Shown here in pieces: positions 23,881-33,268 of a stretch of 64,000 bases of DNA (position 1 is the first letter of the stretch; each line of letters starts with the position of its first letter). The stretch comes from Chitinophaga polysaccharea (lineage in GTDB: Bacteria; Bacteroidota; Bacteroidia; Chitinophagales; Chitinophagaceae). The position numbers and the translations under genes are program-made. The stretch lies in assembly GCF_007829335.1 (NCBI RefSeq), contig NZ_VIWO01000003.1:62001-126000 (forward strand), in the 5' to 3' direction. The notes beneath the pieces are model-generated. The model worked only from the letters and a program-made list of their open reading frames with translations. It was not told where the DNA came from and searched no databases.

Positions 23881-26343
23881 TCAGAATTCCTTTTCCAGTC
23901 GGCCTACACTACCATCTTCGGTAATACCTTCCGCTACTAAACGGAAACGTTTGGTGAAGTCGTTGTTGTAGAAATGGAAACGGGCTGTATGCATCGTGGT
24001 GTCTATCGCTACGTTCGGGTTCCAATAGAGCGTGAGACGTTTATCCGGTAAGGCATGTACCTCTTTCTTCACGGAGTAATCCGGGGAGTAGAACTGTTTT
24101 ACCACCGTATAGCCAGCTTTCTTGTACAGTTTAAATCCTCTGATGCTGGGATCATTTTTAGGTGCATTGTCGCCACCTTTCTTGGTGTATACCGCGATAG
24201 CGCCGTTAGCGCCGCCAAAGCCACCCATAAATGGAGGGCGGAATACTTTTACCAGGGCAATATCCTGCATGGAGAGGGTGCTCAGCATGCTCACATCTGT
24301 TTGCATTTCATTCAGGTATAAACCTGGTTTTCCACCGCGCCACGAAAGCGAGGGGTTGTTGAGATCACCGGTGATCTGTAACCCTGCTACTTTTGACTGG
24401 AGATATTGGAATACGTTGAGTGAAATCGGTGTTTCCTTGGTGAGGTCGAAGGTATAACCATCGCCGCCGGAGAACATACCGGAAGTATAGCGTTTTTCGG
24501 TGGTTTCTTCCGGTTTCACCTTTTTGGCATTTACGTTTACTTCCTGCAGGTATACCGTTTTATTGTTGATAGAGCGCATTACTTTATTGCCTTCTGATGC
24601 CGTTACCAGGAATTGCTTCAATGCGTTGGGATCTACTGCTGGCGGTACCCGCAGCGGATAAGGTATTTTAATTTGTGTGGGACGTTCGAAGAAGTGGTTA
24701 TCGAACTTCACATTTACATCCACTCCTTTTTTCACGAGGTCGTTGCCCTGGTAGTAGATATAAGCTGTATCCGGGAATACCATGTTGGCCACTTCAAATT
24801 GTCCTTTGTCATTGATAGGTGCAGAAGCAAACATAGAGGAGCTGTCGATCGGCAGGCGGATGATCATATCCAGTTTGCCGGTAGGCATGGGCCGGCCATT
24901 GAGCATGGTGGCTACTCCTTTCATGCTGAGTCCCTGTTCGTAAGGGAACCGGATGTCGGGGAACTGGTTATTAACAATTTTTTCCCAGCTGAAGCGCGAC
25001 CAACCATTGGTCATCATCACCAGGTCCAGTCCTTTCAGGGTGGAGTCGGCGGTATTCCGGAAATACCAGGATGGGTTATAAATATATCCTTTCAGATCGG
25101 AGGTCAGCAAAAAGGTAGATACAATGTTGTTGGAATTTTTATCTACAGGTACTGCGTCAGCATCTGTTACAGACACGGAAATGTTGGATTGTATGCTATC
25201 GGGTAATCGCAGCTCGATGGTATTCAGCGACCTGGGTTCTTTATGGGTGTCGGCATCCAGTACGTCCATTTCCAGCAGATCGTTTTTACGTACAAAGGCC
25301 AGTCGCTCAGACAAAGGCAGTCCTGTTTTGGCAAAGAGGGTGATGTGGAGGATACCGGTAGGGATGTGATCTGCCGGGATAAAACCGCTGATGCGGCCTT
25401 CTCCTACATTGAGACTGGCTTTATAGACCAGCTGGGAGCCCATTTGCGCCAGGATGATCAGGTCATTGAGTGAGGTGTCGGTAACATTACCAGGAACCGC
25501 CTGGTAGAAGATGCGGTTACCTTTGTTAAATACTTTCAGGGAAGCGCCGGTGGTTACCGCTGCCGGAAGGGCAATGGTTTTGGTGCCTTTTGCGCTTTTC
25601 ACCACCGCCTGGAATGCATCCTGGGCATCGGCAGGTGTAATTTCGAAGCTACCCATTCCATCATGCAGGGTTTTAATGGCGGCGCTGCTGGTGTTTTTGC
25701 TATTTTTTACCATACCGGATACCTCGATCGGGTAGCCGTTGTTGTCGATGGCTTTAAAGGCAACAATGTTAGGCTGACCGGCAATCAGGTTTCCTCCTTC
25801 GGGGAAGAACTGTACGGAAAAGTCGGGCGTAGTGGCGGCGGCAGTATCTGCCGGTGCCTTGCTTTTGCCGGAGGCGTCAAATATTTCAATATTCCTGCTA
25901 TAGCTGAAGGCGGGGTCGAAGTTGAGCATCCAGGAGGTATAGGCACGGAGCTGGTATACGCCTGGTTTCTGTGTTTCCGGCAGTTCAAAGAAGCCGGGAG
26001 AACCCCCATTGCCTACGGCAAATAATTTTTTCTGGACAATCGTATTGTTTTTATCAAGCAGTTCTACATACAGGTTGGTGGCGGTAGTAGCCGGCGCGCC
26101 CTGTAGCGTAAGGTATCCTTTGAACCAGATGGTTTCCCCGGCGGCATAATAGTCTTTGTCGAGGTGCAGGTATACCTTTTCCGCAGGATAGCGGGAGCCA
26201 AATGTATGTAAAGCTTTTATGATGCGGTCGGACCAGTCATCATTCGATGGTAGGATAGCCAGTGCACTCATTACGCCGGTTAACAGAACGGCTGGGATCA
26301 TCCATTTCAGGTGATGTCGCTTTTTCTTCAGGTGCGGTTGCAT
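23881..26343 (-). CDS. Exported MG2/plug protein without a beta-barrel
   Basis: 820 residues. A basic N-terminus with a hydrophobic segment (LKWMIPAVLLTGVMSALAIL) acts as signal or anchor. Then comes an MG2-like macroglobulin domain typical of Bacteroidota (EKVYLHLDKDYYAAGETIWFKGYLTLQG, about 50-145), more beta-sandwich domains, and near the C-terminus a TonB-receptor plug-like region (about 640-740: VFQYLQSKVAGLQITG, then FGGANGAIAVYTKKGG). The barrel that should follow a plug is absent; the protein ends about 80 residues later. It probably sits in the periplasm or at the outer membrane, but its role is unknown. Confidence 0.8.
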   Translation of the reverse strand: MQPHLKKKRHHLKWMIPAVLLTGVMSALAILPSNDDWSDRIIKALHTFGSRYPAEKVYLHLDKDYYAAGETIWFKGYLTLQGAPATTATNLYVELLDKNNTIVQKKLFAVGNGGSPGFFELPETQKPGVYQLRAYTSWMLNFDPAFSYSRNIEIFDASGKSKAPADTAAATTPDFSVQFFPEGGNLIAGQPNIVAFKAIDNNGYPIEVSGMVKNSKNTSSAAIKTLHDGMGSFEITPADAQDAFQAVVKSAKGTKTIALPAAVTTGASLKVFNKGNRIFYQAVPGNVTDTSLNDLIILAQMGSQLVYKASLNVGEGRISGFIPADHIPTGILHITLFAKTGLPLSERLAFVRKNDLLEMDVLDADTHKEPRSLNTIELRLPDSIQSNISVSVTDADAVPVDKNSNNIVSTFLLTSDLKGYIYNPSWYFRNTADSTLKGLDLVMMTNGWSRFSWEKIVNNQFPDIRFPYEQGLSMKGVATMLNGRPMPTGKLDMIIRLPIDSSSMFASAPINDKGQFEVANMVFPDTAYIYYQGNDLVKKGVDVNVKFDNHFFERPTQIKIPYPLRVPPAVDPNALKQFLVTASEGNKVMRSINNKTVYLQEVNVNAKKVKPEETTEKRYTSGMFSGGDGYTFDLTKETPISLNVFQYLQSKVAGLQITGDLNNPSLSWRGGKPGLYLNEMQTDVSMLSTLSMQDIALVKVFRPPFMGGFGGANGAIAVYTKKGGDNAPKNDPSIRGFKLYKKAGYTVVKQFYSPDYSVKKEVHALPDKRLTLYWNPNVAIDTTMHTARFHFYNNDFTKRFRLVAEGITEDGSVGRLEKEF

Positions 26344-26463
26344 GCAATATAGTTTGAGCCAGTATAATATATGTAAAAATATAAACTTCGGAAGATTAAT
26401 CGATAAGATTACGGTAGGTTTGTTATTATTGCGTGTTCAAGCCTTGGTTTTAACAAGATTTTA

Positions 26464-27699
26464 ATGAATTCAGAAAGAAAACGTTTAGTGGTGACTGGTG
26501 GCGGGGCTGCCGGCTTTTTTTGTGCCGTGAATGCAGCGCGGCTTTGTCCGCAGCTGGAGGTGATACTGCTGGAAAAAACCGGTAAGTTGTTGTCTAAAGT
26601 AAAAGTGAGTGGTGGTGGGCGTTGTAATGTAACGCACAACGCCCCGGATATTACGTATATGGCTAAACGCTATCCAAGGGGACAACATTTTGTAAAGAAG
26701 GCTTTCTCGCGGTTTTTTGTACCTGATACCGTGGCCTGGTTTGCAGAAAGAGGGGTGAGACTGAAGGCGGAAGAGGATGGCCGAATGTTCCCGGTAACGG
26801 ATAGCTCCCAAACCATTATCGATTGCCTGTTGAAGGAGGCCGATAAGTATCATGTGAGCATACGCACCAACACAGAAGTAATGGGTTTTACGAAAACGGC
26901 CCAGGGGCGTTGGGAATTGCAATTGCAGGCGGGTACTACGCTGAAAGCGGATTACCTGTGTATTGCTGCCGGCGGCTATGCCCAGGCGGGTAAGTTTGCC
27001 TGGCTGGAGGCCTGCGGACATAGCATCGTACCTCCGGCGCCTTCCCTGTTTACTTTTAATATGCCGGGGAATCCGATTACCAGCCTGATGGGCGTGGCAA
27101 CCACGGCGCAGGTAAAGGTAGCCGGTACCAAACTACAGGAACTGGGCCCGGTGCTGATCACCCATTGGGGGATGAGCGGTCCGGCAGTATTGCGCTTGTC
27201 GGCCTGGGGCGCCCGGGAGCTGCAACAAATGCAATATACCTTTACTGCGGTCGTGAACTGGTTACCGGATTACAACGAAAATACGCTGCGCGACTACTGG
27301 CAACAGGCACGTATCGACGCGGGTAAGCAGAAAATATATAATAAAAATCCTTTTGGATTACCTCAGCGACTTTGGCAGTTCCTGTTACAGCAGGTAGGTA
27401 TTGGAGAAGACATACGCTGGGCCGACCTTCCGGCCAAAGACCAGAACCGGCTCATTAAGCTGCTGGTGAGTATGGAGTTTCCTGTGAAAGGTAAAACGAC
27501 ATTTAAAGAGGAGTTTGTGACCTGTGGCGGCGTCACACTCAGTGAAATTGACCCGGCTACCATGGAAAGCCGTATGGCGCCTGGTTTATATTTTGCCGGA
27601 GAAGTAATGGATGTAGATGGGATCACAGGCGGCTTTAATTTCCAGCATGCCTGGACCAGTGGTTTTGTAGCGGCAAGCGCTATTGCCCAACAGGATTGA
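26464..27699 (+). CDS. HI0933/YhiN-family FAD-dependent oxidoreductase
   Basis: 411 residues, the full family length. The N-terminal Rossmann motif VVTGGGAAGFFCAVNAARLCP binds FAD. SKVKVSGGGRCNVTHN is the hallmark of the HI0933/YhiN (BaiN-like) family. The C-terminal FAD contact is GLYFAGEVMDVDGITGGFNFQHAWTSGFVA. The substrate of most members is unknown; some related proteins reduce bile-acid intermediates, which does not apply here as far as I can see. It stands alone and is convergent with the deoxynucleoside kinase gene. Confidence 0.92.
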   Translation: MNSERKRLVVTGGGAAGFFCAVNAARLCPQLEVILLEKTGKLLSKVKVSGGGRCNVTHNAPDITYMAKRYPRGQHFVKKAFSRFFVPDTVAWFAERGVRLKAEEDGRMFPVTDSSQTIIDCLLKEADKYHVSIRTNTEVMGFTKTAQGRWELQLQAGTTLKADYLCIAAGGYAQAGKFAWLEACGHSIVPPAPSLFTFNMPGNPITSLMGVATTAQVKVAGTKLQELGPVLITHWGMSGPAVLRLSAWGARELQQMQYTFTAVVNWLPDYNENTLRDYWQQARIDAGKQKIYNKNPFGLPQRLWQFLLQQVGIGEDIRWADLPAKDQNRLIKLLVSMEFPVKGKTTFKEEFVTCGGVTLSEIDPATMESRMAPGLYFAGEVMDVDGITGGFNFQHAWTSGFVAASAIAQQD

Positions 27700-27706
27700 G
27701 CTTATG

Positions 27707-27760
27707 TATAAAAAAAAGGAAAAGAACGATAGTGCTATCGTTCTTTTCCTTTTTTTATAA
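27707..27760. terminator. 26-bp perfect bidirectional terminator
   Basis: TATA plus AAAAAAAGGAAAAGAACG continues to 27732 and pairs perfectly with 27735-27760. The centre is too tight for a 2-nt loop, so one or two inner pairs must open. It sits between the stop at 27699 and the minus-strand stop at 27761, giving T-runs both ways. Confidence 0.8.
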
Positions 27761-28390
27761 TTATAATTTGAGATAATGTACTCCCGGTGCATATTCCTTT
27801 TCCAGTGCCAGCAGCAGGTTTTCAAAATCTTTCGGTTGCCGCAGGAAATCCACTTTCGTGGTATCTATCACGAGGGTACGTACCGGGTGTTGTTTAATGT
27901 ATTGCATATAGGTGTCGTGTACATTCAGCAGGTATTCATCCGGAATATGCTGTTCGTACGACCGGTTACGGTGTTTAATGTTTTCCTGTAGTTTAGCTAC
28001 AGGCGCATTCAGGAAGATAAGCAGTTCGGGTTGTACCAGCTGTGGGTTGATGATATCGAATAATTTCTGGTACAGGGAATATTCTTCTTCCGGCAGGTTA
28101 ATTTTTGCGAACAGCAGGCTTTTGATAAAGAGGTAATCAGAAATGATGACATCGCTGAAGAGATCTTTCGACTGCAGCATTTCCTTCAGTTGTTTATAGC
28201 GTTCGGCCATGAAAAACAGTTCCAGCGGGAAGGCGTATTGCTGCGGGCGGTCATAAAAGAGAGGTAAAAAAGGGTTATCGGCAAATTCTTCCAGGATGAG
28301 CTTAGCAGAGAAATGAGCAGACAACATATTCGCCAGGGTGGTTTTCCCGGCGCCTATATTTCCTTCTACCGTAATAAATTTATAGTGCAT
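27761..28390 (-). CDS. Deoxynucleoside kinase
   Basis: 209 residues. The P-loop FITVEGNIGAGKTTLANML is at residues 6-24. YRPQQYAFPLELFFMAERYKQ-type sequence follows (DRPQQYAFPLELFFMA) and matches the deoxyadenosine/deoxyguanosine kinase substrate helix. KHRNRSYEQHIPDEYL holds the arginine-rich lid. It phosphorylates salvaged deoxynucleosides with ATP; deoxyadenosine or deoxyguanosine is likely, but the specificity is not decided here. folK ends upstream on the same strand with a 40-nt gap, so the two may be transcribed together. Confidence 0.9.
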   Translation of the reverse strand: MHYKFITVEGNIGAGKTTLANMLSAHFSAKLILEEFADNPFLPLFYDRPQQYAFPLELFFMAERYKQLKEMLQSKDLFSDVIISDYLFIKSLLFAKINLPEEEYSLYQKLFDIINPQLVQPELLIFLNAPVAKLQENIKHRNRSYEQHIPDEYLLNVHDTYMQYIKQHPVRTLVIDTTKVDFLRQPKDFENLLLALEKEYAPGVHYLKL

Positions 28391-28430
28391 GAATGTTTAT
28401 TTAGTATGTAAGCATCGCTGTGGGTAGGTA

Positions 28431-28916
28431 TTAAGGTTGATAGCGGCCGGCCGGCAGCGTGTCGGTACAGCTGGCCGCCAGTTCGCGCACTGTTTGGTGT
28501 AATACCGGGTGAACATAGTTGGGTACTATCTCCAATAGTGGTACTAATACAAATTGCCGGAGCTGCATCCTGGGATGCGGAACTTTCAGTTCCGGCAGTG
28601 ATATCACGCTGTCATTGAAAAAGATTAGATCAATGTCGATCACGCGCGACCCCCATTTCTGCTGGCGGATGCGTCCTATTTTCCGTTCAATTTCCAATAG
28701 TGTATGCAATAACGTTAGTGCATCCATGTTGGTGCGGATTTCCACCCCCTGGTTCAGGTAATCGGGTTGATCCACGGCTCCCCAGGGAGCGGTCTGGTAT
28801 AAGGCGGAGGTTTGTACTACCTCTCCGGCAGTTTCCTGGATAAGTTGTACCGCCTGCTGGAGGTTCCCGGTACGATCTCCTAAATTGCCACCTATAAGTA
28901 ATATTGCTGTATTCAT
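28431..28916 (-). CDS. folK: 2-amino-4-hydroxy-6-hydroxymethyldihydropteridine pyrophosphokinase
   Basis: 161 residues from MNTAILLIGGNLGDR. It transfers pyrophosphate from ATP to the pterin precursor of folate. Motifs are GGNLGDRTGNL, the pterin site TSALYQTAPWGAVDQPDYLNQ, and SRVIDIDLIFFND with the two catalytic Asp residues of DIDL. A six-codon upstream extension is rejected because the family starts with the T-x-hydrophobic-GxNLG pattern. No other folate genes are in the window. Confidence 0.93.
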   Translation of the reverse strand: MNTAILLIGGNLGDRTGNLQQAVQLIQETAGEVVQTSALYQTAPWGAVDQPDYLNQGVEIRTNMDALTLLHTLLEIERKIGRIRQQKWGSRVIDIDLIFFNDSVISLPELKVPHPRMQLRQFVLVPLLEIVPNYVHPVLHQTVRELAASCTDTLPAGRYQP

Positions 28917-29002
28917 GTATATTTCGAACCTCAAAAGTAGCCATATTCCTTATTTTTGAGAAAATGTATCTTGTTATCTCAGTTTCATCTTAATAAAAAC
29001 GT

Positions 29003-30754
29003 ATGCGTTTCTTTAAAGTTTTCCTCGCTTCCCTGCTTGCCTTTGTTGTTTTCACGATTATTTGCTTCATCGTATTAACGGTCATGATAGGCAGGGCGCT
29101 TACCACAGAAAAGGTAAATATTTCCCCCAATGGCGTGCTGGTACTCGAAACCGGACAGGTCTATAAAGAACAAAAGTTAGTGAACCCGATCGGCGCATTG
29201 TTAAGAGATGAACCGGGCGAGGTACCAGGATTGTATCAGACAATACGCTTGATTGGCAATGCGGCTACTGACGACAATATCAAGGGTATTTACCTGAAAG
29301 TAAATGGTAATCCCAATGGATTTGCCAGCACGGAAGAGTTGCGCGATGCATTGCTTCGTTTCCGCAAGTCCGGCAAATTTGTGGTGGCTTATGGAGAAGT
29401 GATGGAGCAGAGCGCTTACTACCTGGCCACTGCAGCGGATAAGCTTTACCTGAACCCTAAGGGAGCGTTAGATTTTACCGGTTTTTCCAGCCAGCTGACG
29501 TTTTTAAAAGGAACGCTTGAAAAACTGGAGATCAAGCCGGAGATCTTTTATTGCGGGAAATTTAAAAGTGCAACAGAGCCTTTACGCGAAACCCAGATGA
29601 CTGAGGCTAACCGGGTGCAGACCACCCAGTTCCTGGGCGAGTTATACAGCAACTTCCTTACGGGCGTGGGTAAAGCACGTCATATAGATACTGCTGCCTT
29701 GCATGGTTATGCCAATGAAAACCTGATCCAGGAGCCTGCGGATGCGCTGAAATATAAACTGGTAGATGGATTGAAATATGATGATGAAATAGTGGCGGAG
29801 CTGCAGGGCAAAACTGGTATCAAGTCAGATGAGAAGGTAAACCTGGTAAGCCTGGGTAGATATAATAACAGCACCACATTGAGCGATGGCAGCGGTGACA
29901 ATAAAATTGCGCTGATCTATGCACAGGGCGATATTGTTGGAGGAGAATCGGAGCGTGATAATATCATTGCCAGTGAAAACTATATCCGGGAAATCCGTAA
30001 GGCCCGGCAGGATAAAGAAGTAAAGGCGATCCTGTTTCGCGTTAATTCCGGCGGCGGTAGCGCGCTGGCATCTGAAGTGATCTGGCGGGAATTATCGCTG
30101 GCCAAAAAAGTGAAGCCGGTAGTAGTTTCTATGGGAGATTATGCGGCTTCCGGAGGATATTACATTTCCTGTATGGCCGACAGCATCTTTGCGGAACCCA
30201 ATACGTTGACCGGCTCTATCGGTGTATTTGGCGTGATGTTTAATATGCAGGACTTCTTTAAAAATAAGCTGGGCGTTACTTTCGATGGTGTAAAAACCGC
30301 TCAGTATGCAGACCTGGGTTCCGTAGGCCGTCCGTTGACAGAAGGAGAAAAACGTTTTATACAGAATGGAGTAGATAGTACCTATGCTTCTTTCAAATCC
30401 CGCGTAGTAGCTGGTAGAAAACTGGATGCCGCTATTGTGGACAGTATAGCGCAGGGGCGCGTATGGAGTGGGGTAGAAGCTCAGAAGCTGGGATTGGTAG
30501 ACCGTATTGGCGGTATTACCGAAGCCCTGGCTTGTGCGGCCCGCCTGGCCAAGTTATCTGAATACCGTTTAAGTGAGTATCCAGAGGTAAAGGATCCGCT
30601 GTCGAAGCTGATGAAGACAGTTGGTGCGGATGTAAGTACGCATATGGTAAAGAAAGAGTTGGGTGTTAACTATGAGTTATACCAACAGATCAAGGAAGTG
30701 CAGGCTATGCACGGGGATATCCAGGCAAGAATGCCATTTAAATACAGTTTTTAA
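29003..30754 (+). CDS. sppA: Signal peptide peptidase SppA (protease IV), 67K type
   Basis: 583 residues. An N-terminal anchor (FKVFLASLLAFVVFTIICFIVLTVMIG) places it in the inner membrane facing the periplasm. It is a tandem duplication of the ClpP-like fold. The N-terminal half carries the Lys base (around LYLNPKGALDFTGF). The C-terminal half carries the Ser nucleophile in MGDYAASGGYYISCMADSIFAEP followed by TGSIGVFG. It degrades cleaved signal peptides. It stands alone, 68 nt downstream of and divergent from folK. Confidence 0.94.
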   Translation: MRFFKVFLASLLAFVVFTIICFIVLTVMIGRALTTEKVNISPNGVLVLETGQVYKEQKLVNPIGALLRDEPGEVPGLYQTIRLIGNAATDDNIKGIYLKVNGNPNGFASTEELRDALLRFRKSGKFVVAYGEVMEQSAYYLATAADKLYLNPKGALDFTGFSSQLTFLKGTLEKLEIKPEIFYCGKFKSATEPLRETQMTEANRVQTTQFLGELYSNFLTGVGKARHIDTAALHGYANENLIQEPADALKYKLVDGLKYDDEIVAELQGKTGIKSDEKVNLVSLGRYNNSTTLSDGSGDNKIALIYAQGDIVGGESERDNIIASENYIREIRKARQDKEVKAILFRVNSGGGSALASEVIWRELSLAKKVKPVVVSMGDYAASGGYYISCMADSIFAEPNTLTGSIGVFGVMFNMQDFFKNKLGVTFDGVKTAQYADLGSVGRPLTEGEKRFIQNGVDSTYASFKSRVVAGRKLDAAIVDSIAQGRVWSGVEAQKLGLVDRIGGITEALACAARLAKLSEYRLSEYPEVKDPLSKLMKTVGADVSTHMVKKELGVNYELYQQIKEVQAMHGDIQARMPFKYSF

Positions 30755-30780
30755 GCGATTTTGAGCAGAGGGCAGAGAGC

Positions 30781-30849
30781 AAAAAGCTATTGAGGAGATT
30801 GATCAAAGTGGTTTTTATCCGCTAAAATCAATCTCCTCAATAGCTTTTT
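30781..30849. repeat. Long intergenic hairpin, repeat copy 1
   Basis: AAAAAGCTATTG plus AGGAGATTGAT (30781-30803) pairs perfectly with 30827-30849 (23 bp) around a 23-nt loop. It lies after sppA and before the next gene on the same strand. A near-identical left arm recurs at 33779-33801. It may act as a terminator, since TTTTT ends the right arm. Confidence 0.7.
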
Positions 30850-30914
30850 ACGTTCTGCCTGTTACTTTCTGCTTTTTTATAGTAGTTTTACCGCCGTTTT
30901 TAAAAGCAGATCAG

Positions 30915-32021
30915 ATGAATGGAGCTAAGTACAGTCAGTTAAGGGCCATGCTGGCCATTACGAAGGGCAGTTTACGGGGTATTTTCCGGAGTCCTTCCGC
31001 CGTGGTATTCAGTTTAGGCTTCCCGATGGTATTTATCCTGGTATTCGGGTTTATTGGCGGTAGCAGTGTTTCCGTAAAAGTGGGAATTGACCGGCAAACG
31101 GATATCAAGAGTGAGTTTTACCAGGGCCTGATGCATGTGAACACCCTGAAGATGATTGCCGATCAGCCGGCATCGGAGATGGAAGATGACCTGAAAAAGG
31201 GGCGTTTGGTAGCCATTCTGAATATTGTACCCAGCGAGGGGGCCGATCATGTGATGCACTATGACATCCAGATGCGTACTTCCACGGCGTCGGATGCCAG
31301 CAAGAAGCAGATCCTGCTGAATATCCTGAAGGGGGTGACGACTAAACTGGACGACGAGGCGTATAAACGTCCTACGGTGGCTACCATTAGTCAAACGGAG
31401 ATCCCGGGGCGGGAGTTTAAGACGATTGACTTTATCTTACCCGGACAGCTGGGTTTTGCGTTGATGAGTGCGGCGGTTTTTGGTACTGCTTTCTTGTTTT
31501 ATAATATGCGTCAAACGCTGGTACTCAAGCGTTTTTTTGCTACTCCTATCAAGCGTACTTATATTGTATTGGCGGAAGCTGTGAGCAGGATGATTTTCCA
31601 GCTGATTAGCTCGGTAGTAATCATCGCTTTAGGGCATTTTGCCTTTGGCTTTACGCTGGTGCACGGATTTGCCACCTTCCTGGAAATGCTGGTATTATCT
31701 GTATTTGGACTGCTGGTATTCATGGGTTTTGGTTTTGTGGTAAGTAGCCTGGCGAAGAATGAAAGCACGATCCCTCCTTTGGCTAATATTGTGACCCTGC
31801 CCCAGTTTCTGCTGGCGGGCACCTTTTTTCCGATAGATTCTTTCCCTGGCTGGTTGCAGCCCATTTGTAAAATTATGCCACTGACTTACCTGATAGATGC
31901 CCTGCGCAAGGTAGCGTTTGAAGGGCAGCATTTATGGCATGTAAGCTGGGATATTGCTATCCTTACCTTATGGGGTATTGTCGTGTATGCGGTAGCCGTG
32001 AAAGTATTCAAATGGGAGTAA
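30915..32021 (+). CDS. ABC-2 type transporter permease
   Basis: 368 residues. After a short cytoplasmic start it has a first membrane helix (SAVVFSLGFPMVFILVFGFIGG) and a periplasmic domain of about 130 residues. Five more helices follow (QLGFALMSAAVFGTAFLFYNM, MIFQLISSVVIIALGHFAF, LSVFGLLVFMGFGFVVSSL, NIVTLPQFLLAGTFFPI, AILTLWGIVVYAVAVKVF). The FFPIDSFPGWLQPICKIMPLTYLIDALR stretch is the ABC-2 signature region. No ATPase gene is adjacent on either side, so its motor must be encoded elsewhere. Substrate unknown. Confidence 0.88.
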   Translation: MNGAKYSQLRAMLAITKGSLRGIFRSPSAVVFSLGFPMVFILVFGFIGGSSVSVKVGIDRQTDIKSEFYQGLMHVNTLKMIADQPASEMEDDLKKGRLVAILNIVPSEGADHVMHYDIQMRTSTASDASKKQILLNILKGVTTKLDDEAYKRPTVATISQTEIPGREFKTIDFILPGQLGFALMSAAVFGTAFLFYNMRQTLVLKRFFATPIKRTYIVLAEAVSRMIFQLISSVVIIALGHFAFGFTLVHGFATFLEMLVLSVFGLLVFMGFGFVVSSLAKNESTIPPLANIVTLPQFLLAGTFFPIDSFPGWLQPICKIMPLTYLIDALRKVAFEGQHLWHVSWDIAILTLWGIVVYAVAVKVFKWE

Positions 32022-32032
32022 TGCGATTTCGT

Positions 32033-32040
32033 TAGCTTTG
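32033..32040 (+). promoter_or_regulatory. -7 element before the first SRPBCC gene
   Basis: TAGCTTTG matches TAnnTTTG and lies 20 nt before the ATG at 32061. It suggests that the two SRPBCC genes can be transcribed apart from the permease. It also argues against the GTG at 32040 as a start. No clear -33 element. Confidence 0.4.
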
Positions 32041-32060
32041 TGCTATCTAAATCCAGTCAG

Positions 32061-32591
32061 ATGCAAGCCTTTTTCATTATCCTGGGTGCATTTATTGTCC
32101 TAGTGCTGGGGCTCTTCATTTTCAGTTTATTCTTGTCCCCATCCGTAAAAGTAGAGCGATCGTTGCTCATGCCAGCCAAAGCGGGCGCCATTTTCCCGCT
32201 GGTCAATGTAGTGCACAACTGGGAGCTATGGTCGCCCTGGAAAGAACAGGATCCGATGGTAAAGATCACCTATGGGGAGAAGGAAAGCGGCGTGGGCGCA
32301 GGCTATAGCTGGGAAAGCCGCAACCGTAACGTGGGAAGGGGGCATATGTCGGTCACCGAATCGCGGGAGGACCAATATATTGCTACCAACACGGATTTCG
32401 GGGGAATGGGGATGGCCAAAGGATATTTCCGTTTCGATCCTATGCCAGAAGGCACGCTGGTTACCTGGGGAATGATATGCGATATGGGGCAGCATCCGCT
32501 ACGGAAGGTAATGGGACTGATGATGGATAAGTGGGTAGGGAAGGATTTTGAGAAGGGATTAGGCAATATCAGGCGCCTGTTGCAACGATAA
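32061..32591 (+). CDS. SRPBCC-domain protein with N-terminal membrane anchor
   Basis: 176 residues. The first 28 residues are a membrane helix (FFIILGAFIVLVLGLFIFSLFL). The rest has the polyketide-cyclase/START-like SRPBCC fold: VERSLLMPAKAGAIFPLVNVVHNWELWSPWKEQDP, a strand region GAGYSWESRNRNVGRG, and the C-terminal helix MGLMMDKWVGKDFEKGLGNIRRLL. Such domains bind hydrophobic ligands. The next gene is a paralogue 35 nt downstream. The start at 32061 is chosen over GTG 32040, which is part of a promoter box. Function unknown. Confidence 0.83.
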   Translation: MQAFFIILGAFIVLVLGLFIFSLFLSPSVKVERSLLMPAKAGAIFPLVNVVHNWELWSPWKEQDPMVKITYGEKESGVGAGYSWESRNRNVGRGHMSVTESREDQYIATNTDFGGMGMAKGYFRFDPMPEGTLVTWGMICDMGQHPLRKVMGLMMDKWVGKDFEKGLGNIRRLLQR

Positions 32592-32626
32592 GGGGATGGC
32601 CCCTTCAATGATAATATATTTTTTCT

Positions 32627-33157
32627 ATGCGTCTTTTTAAGTTATTGGTGATCGGTGTGATCATTTTATGTGGATTGAGTTTCTTACTATCCCTGTTATT
32701 CCCTTCCACTGCGGTGGTAGAGCGTACGGGGGTTATTAATGCGCCTATTGACACGGTATACGCTCATGTGAGCAACCTGCGGGCCTGGGATGGCTGGAAT
32801 CCATGGACCCGGCCCGATAGCACGGCTACCCTTGTATATTCCGATCCGGCAGCCGGTACCGGCGCCTGGTACAGCTGGGAAGGAAAGCTAAACAGCGGTA
32901 AAGTGACCATACTAGATAGCGCGCCAGGCAAAGGAGTACACTACTTATTGGATATCAAAGGGGTGCGCCCGGTAAACAGTGGAATAGAACTAAAGCCCAC
33001 CGCCGATGGTAAAGGCACGGCGATATTCTGGCACCAGGAAATAAAACTGGGATTACTGCCCTGGTGGAAGCTCCGCGGCTTCGTGGCCGATAAAATCTAC
33101 GGACCTGTGATGGAAAGCGGGCTGACGAAGCTCAGCCAGGTTTGTGAGCACCGTTAA
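32627..33157 (+). CDS. SRPBCC-domain protein with N-terminal membrane anchor, paralogue
   Basis: 176 residues. A membrane helix (FKLLVIGVIILCGLSFLLSLLF) is followed by an SRPBCC domain with the same landmarks as the preceding gene: VERTGVINAPIDTVYAHVSNLRAWDGWNPW, GTGAWYSWEGKLNSGK and a C-terminal helix KIYGPVMESGLTKL. The two genes clearly arose by duplication, although the sequences are now quite different. Spacing of 35 nt suggests one transcript. Ligand unknown. Confidence 0.83.
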   Translation: MRLFKLLVIGVIILCGLSFLLSLLFPSTAVVERTGVINAPIDTVYAHVSNLRAWDGWNPWTRPDSTATLVYSDPAAGTGAWYSWEGKLNSGKVTILDSAPGKGVHYLLDIKGVRPVNSGIELKPTADGKGTAIFWHQEIKLGLLPWWKLRGFVADKIYGPVMESGLTKLSQVCEHR

Positions 33158-33268
33158 ATATGGATTTATTTTACCATTGATCCAATAGTTTTGTTGCTGA
33201 TGGATAGAATAGTTTAAATTGTTAAGCTAACTCAAAACAATCATCTCATTCCAGAAAAAACTTAGCAA

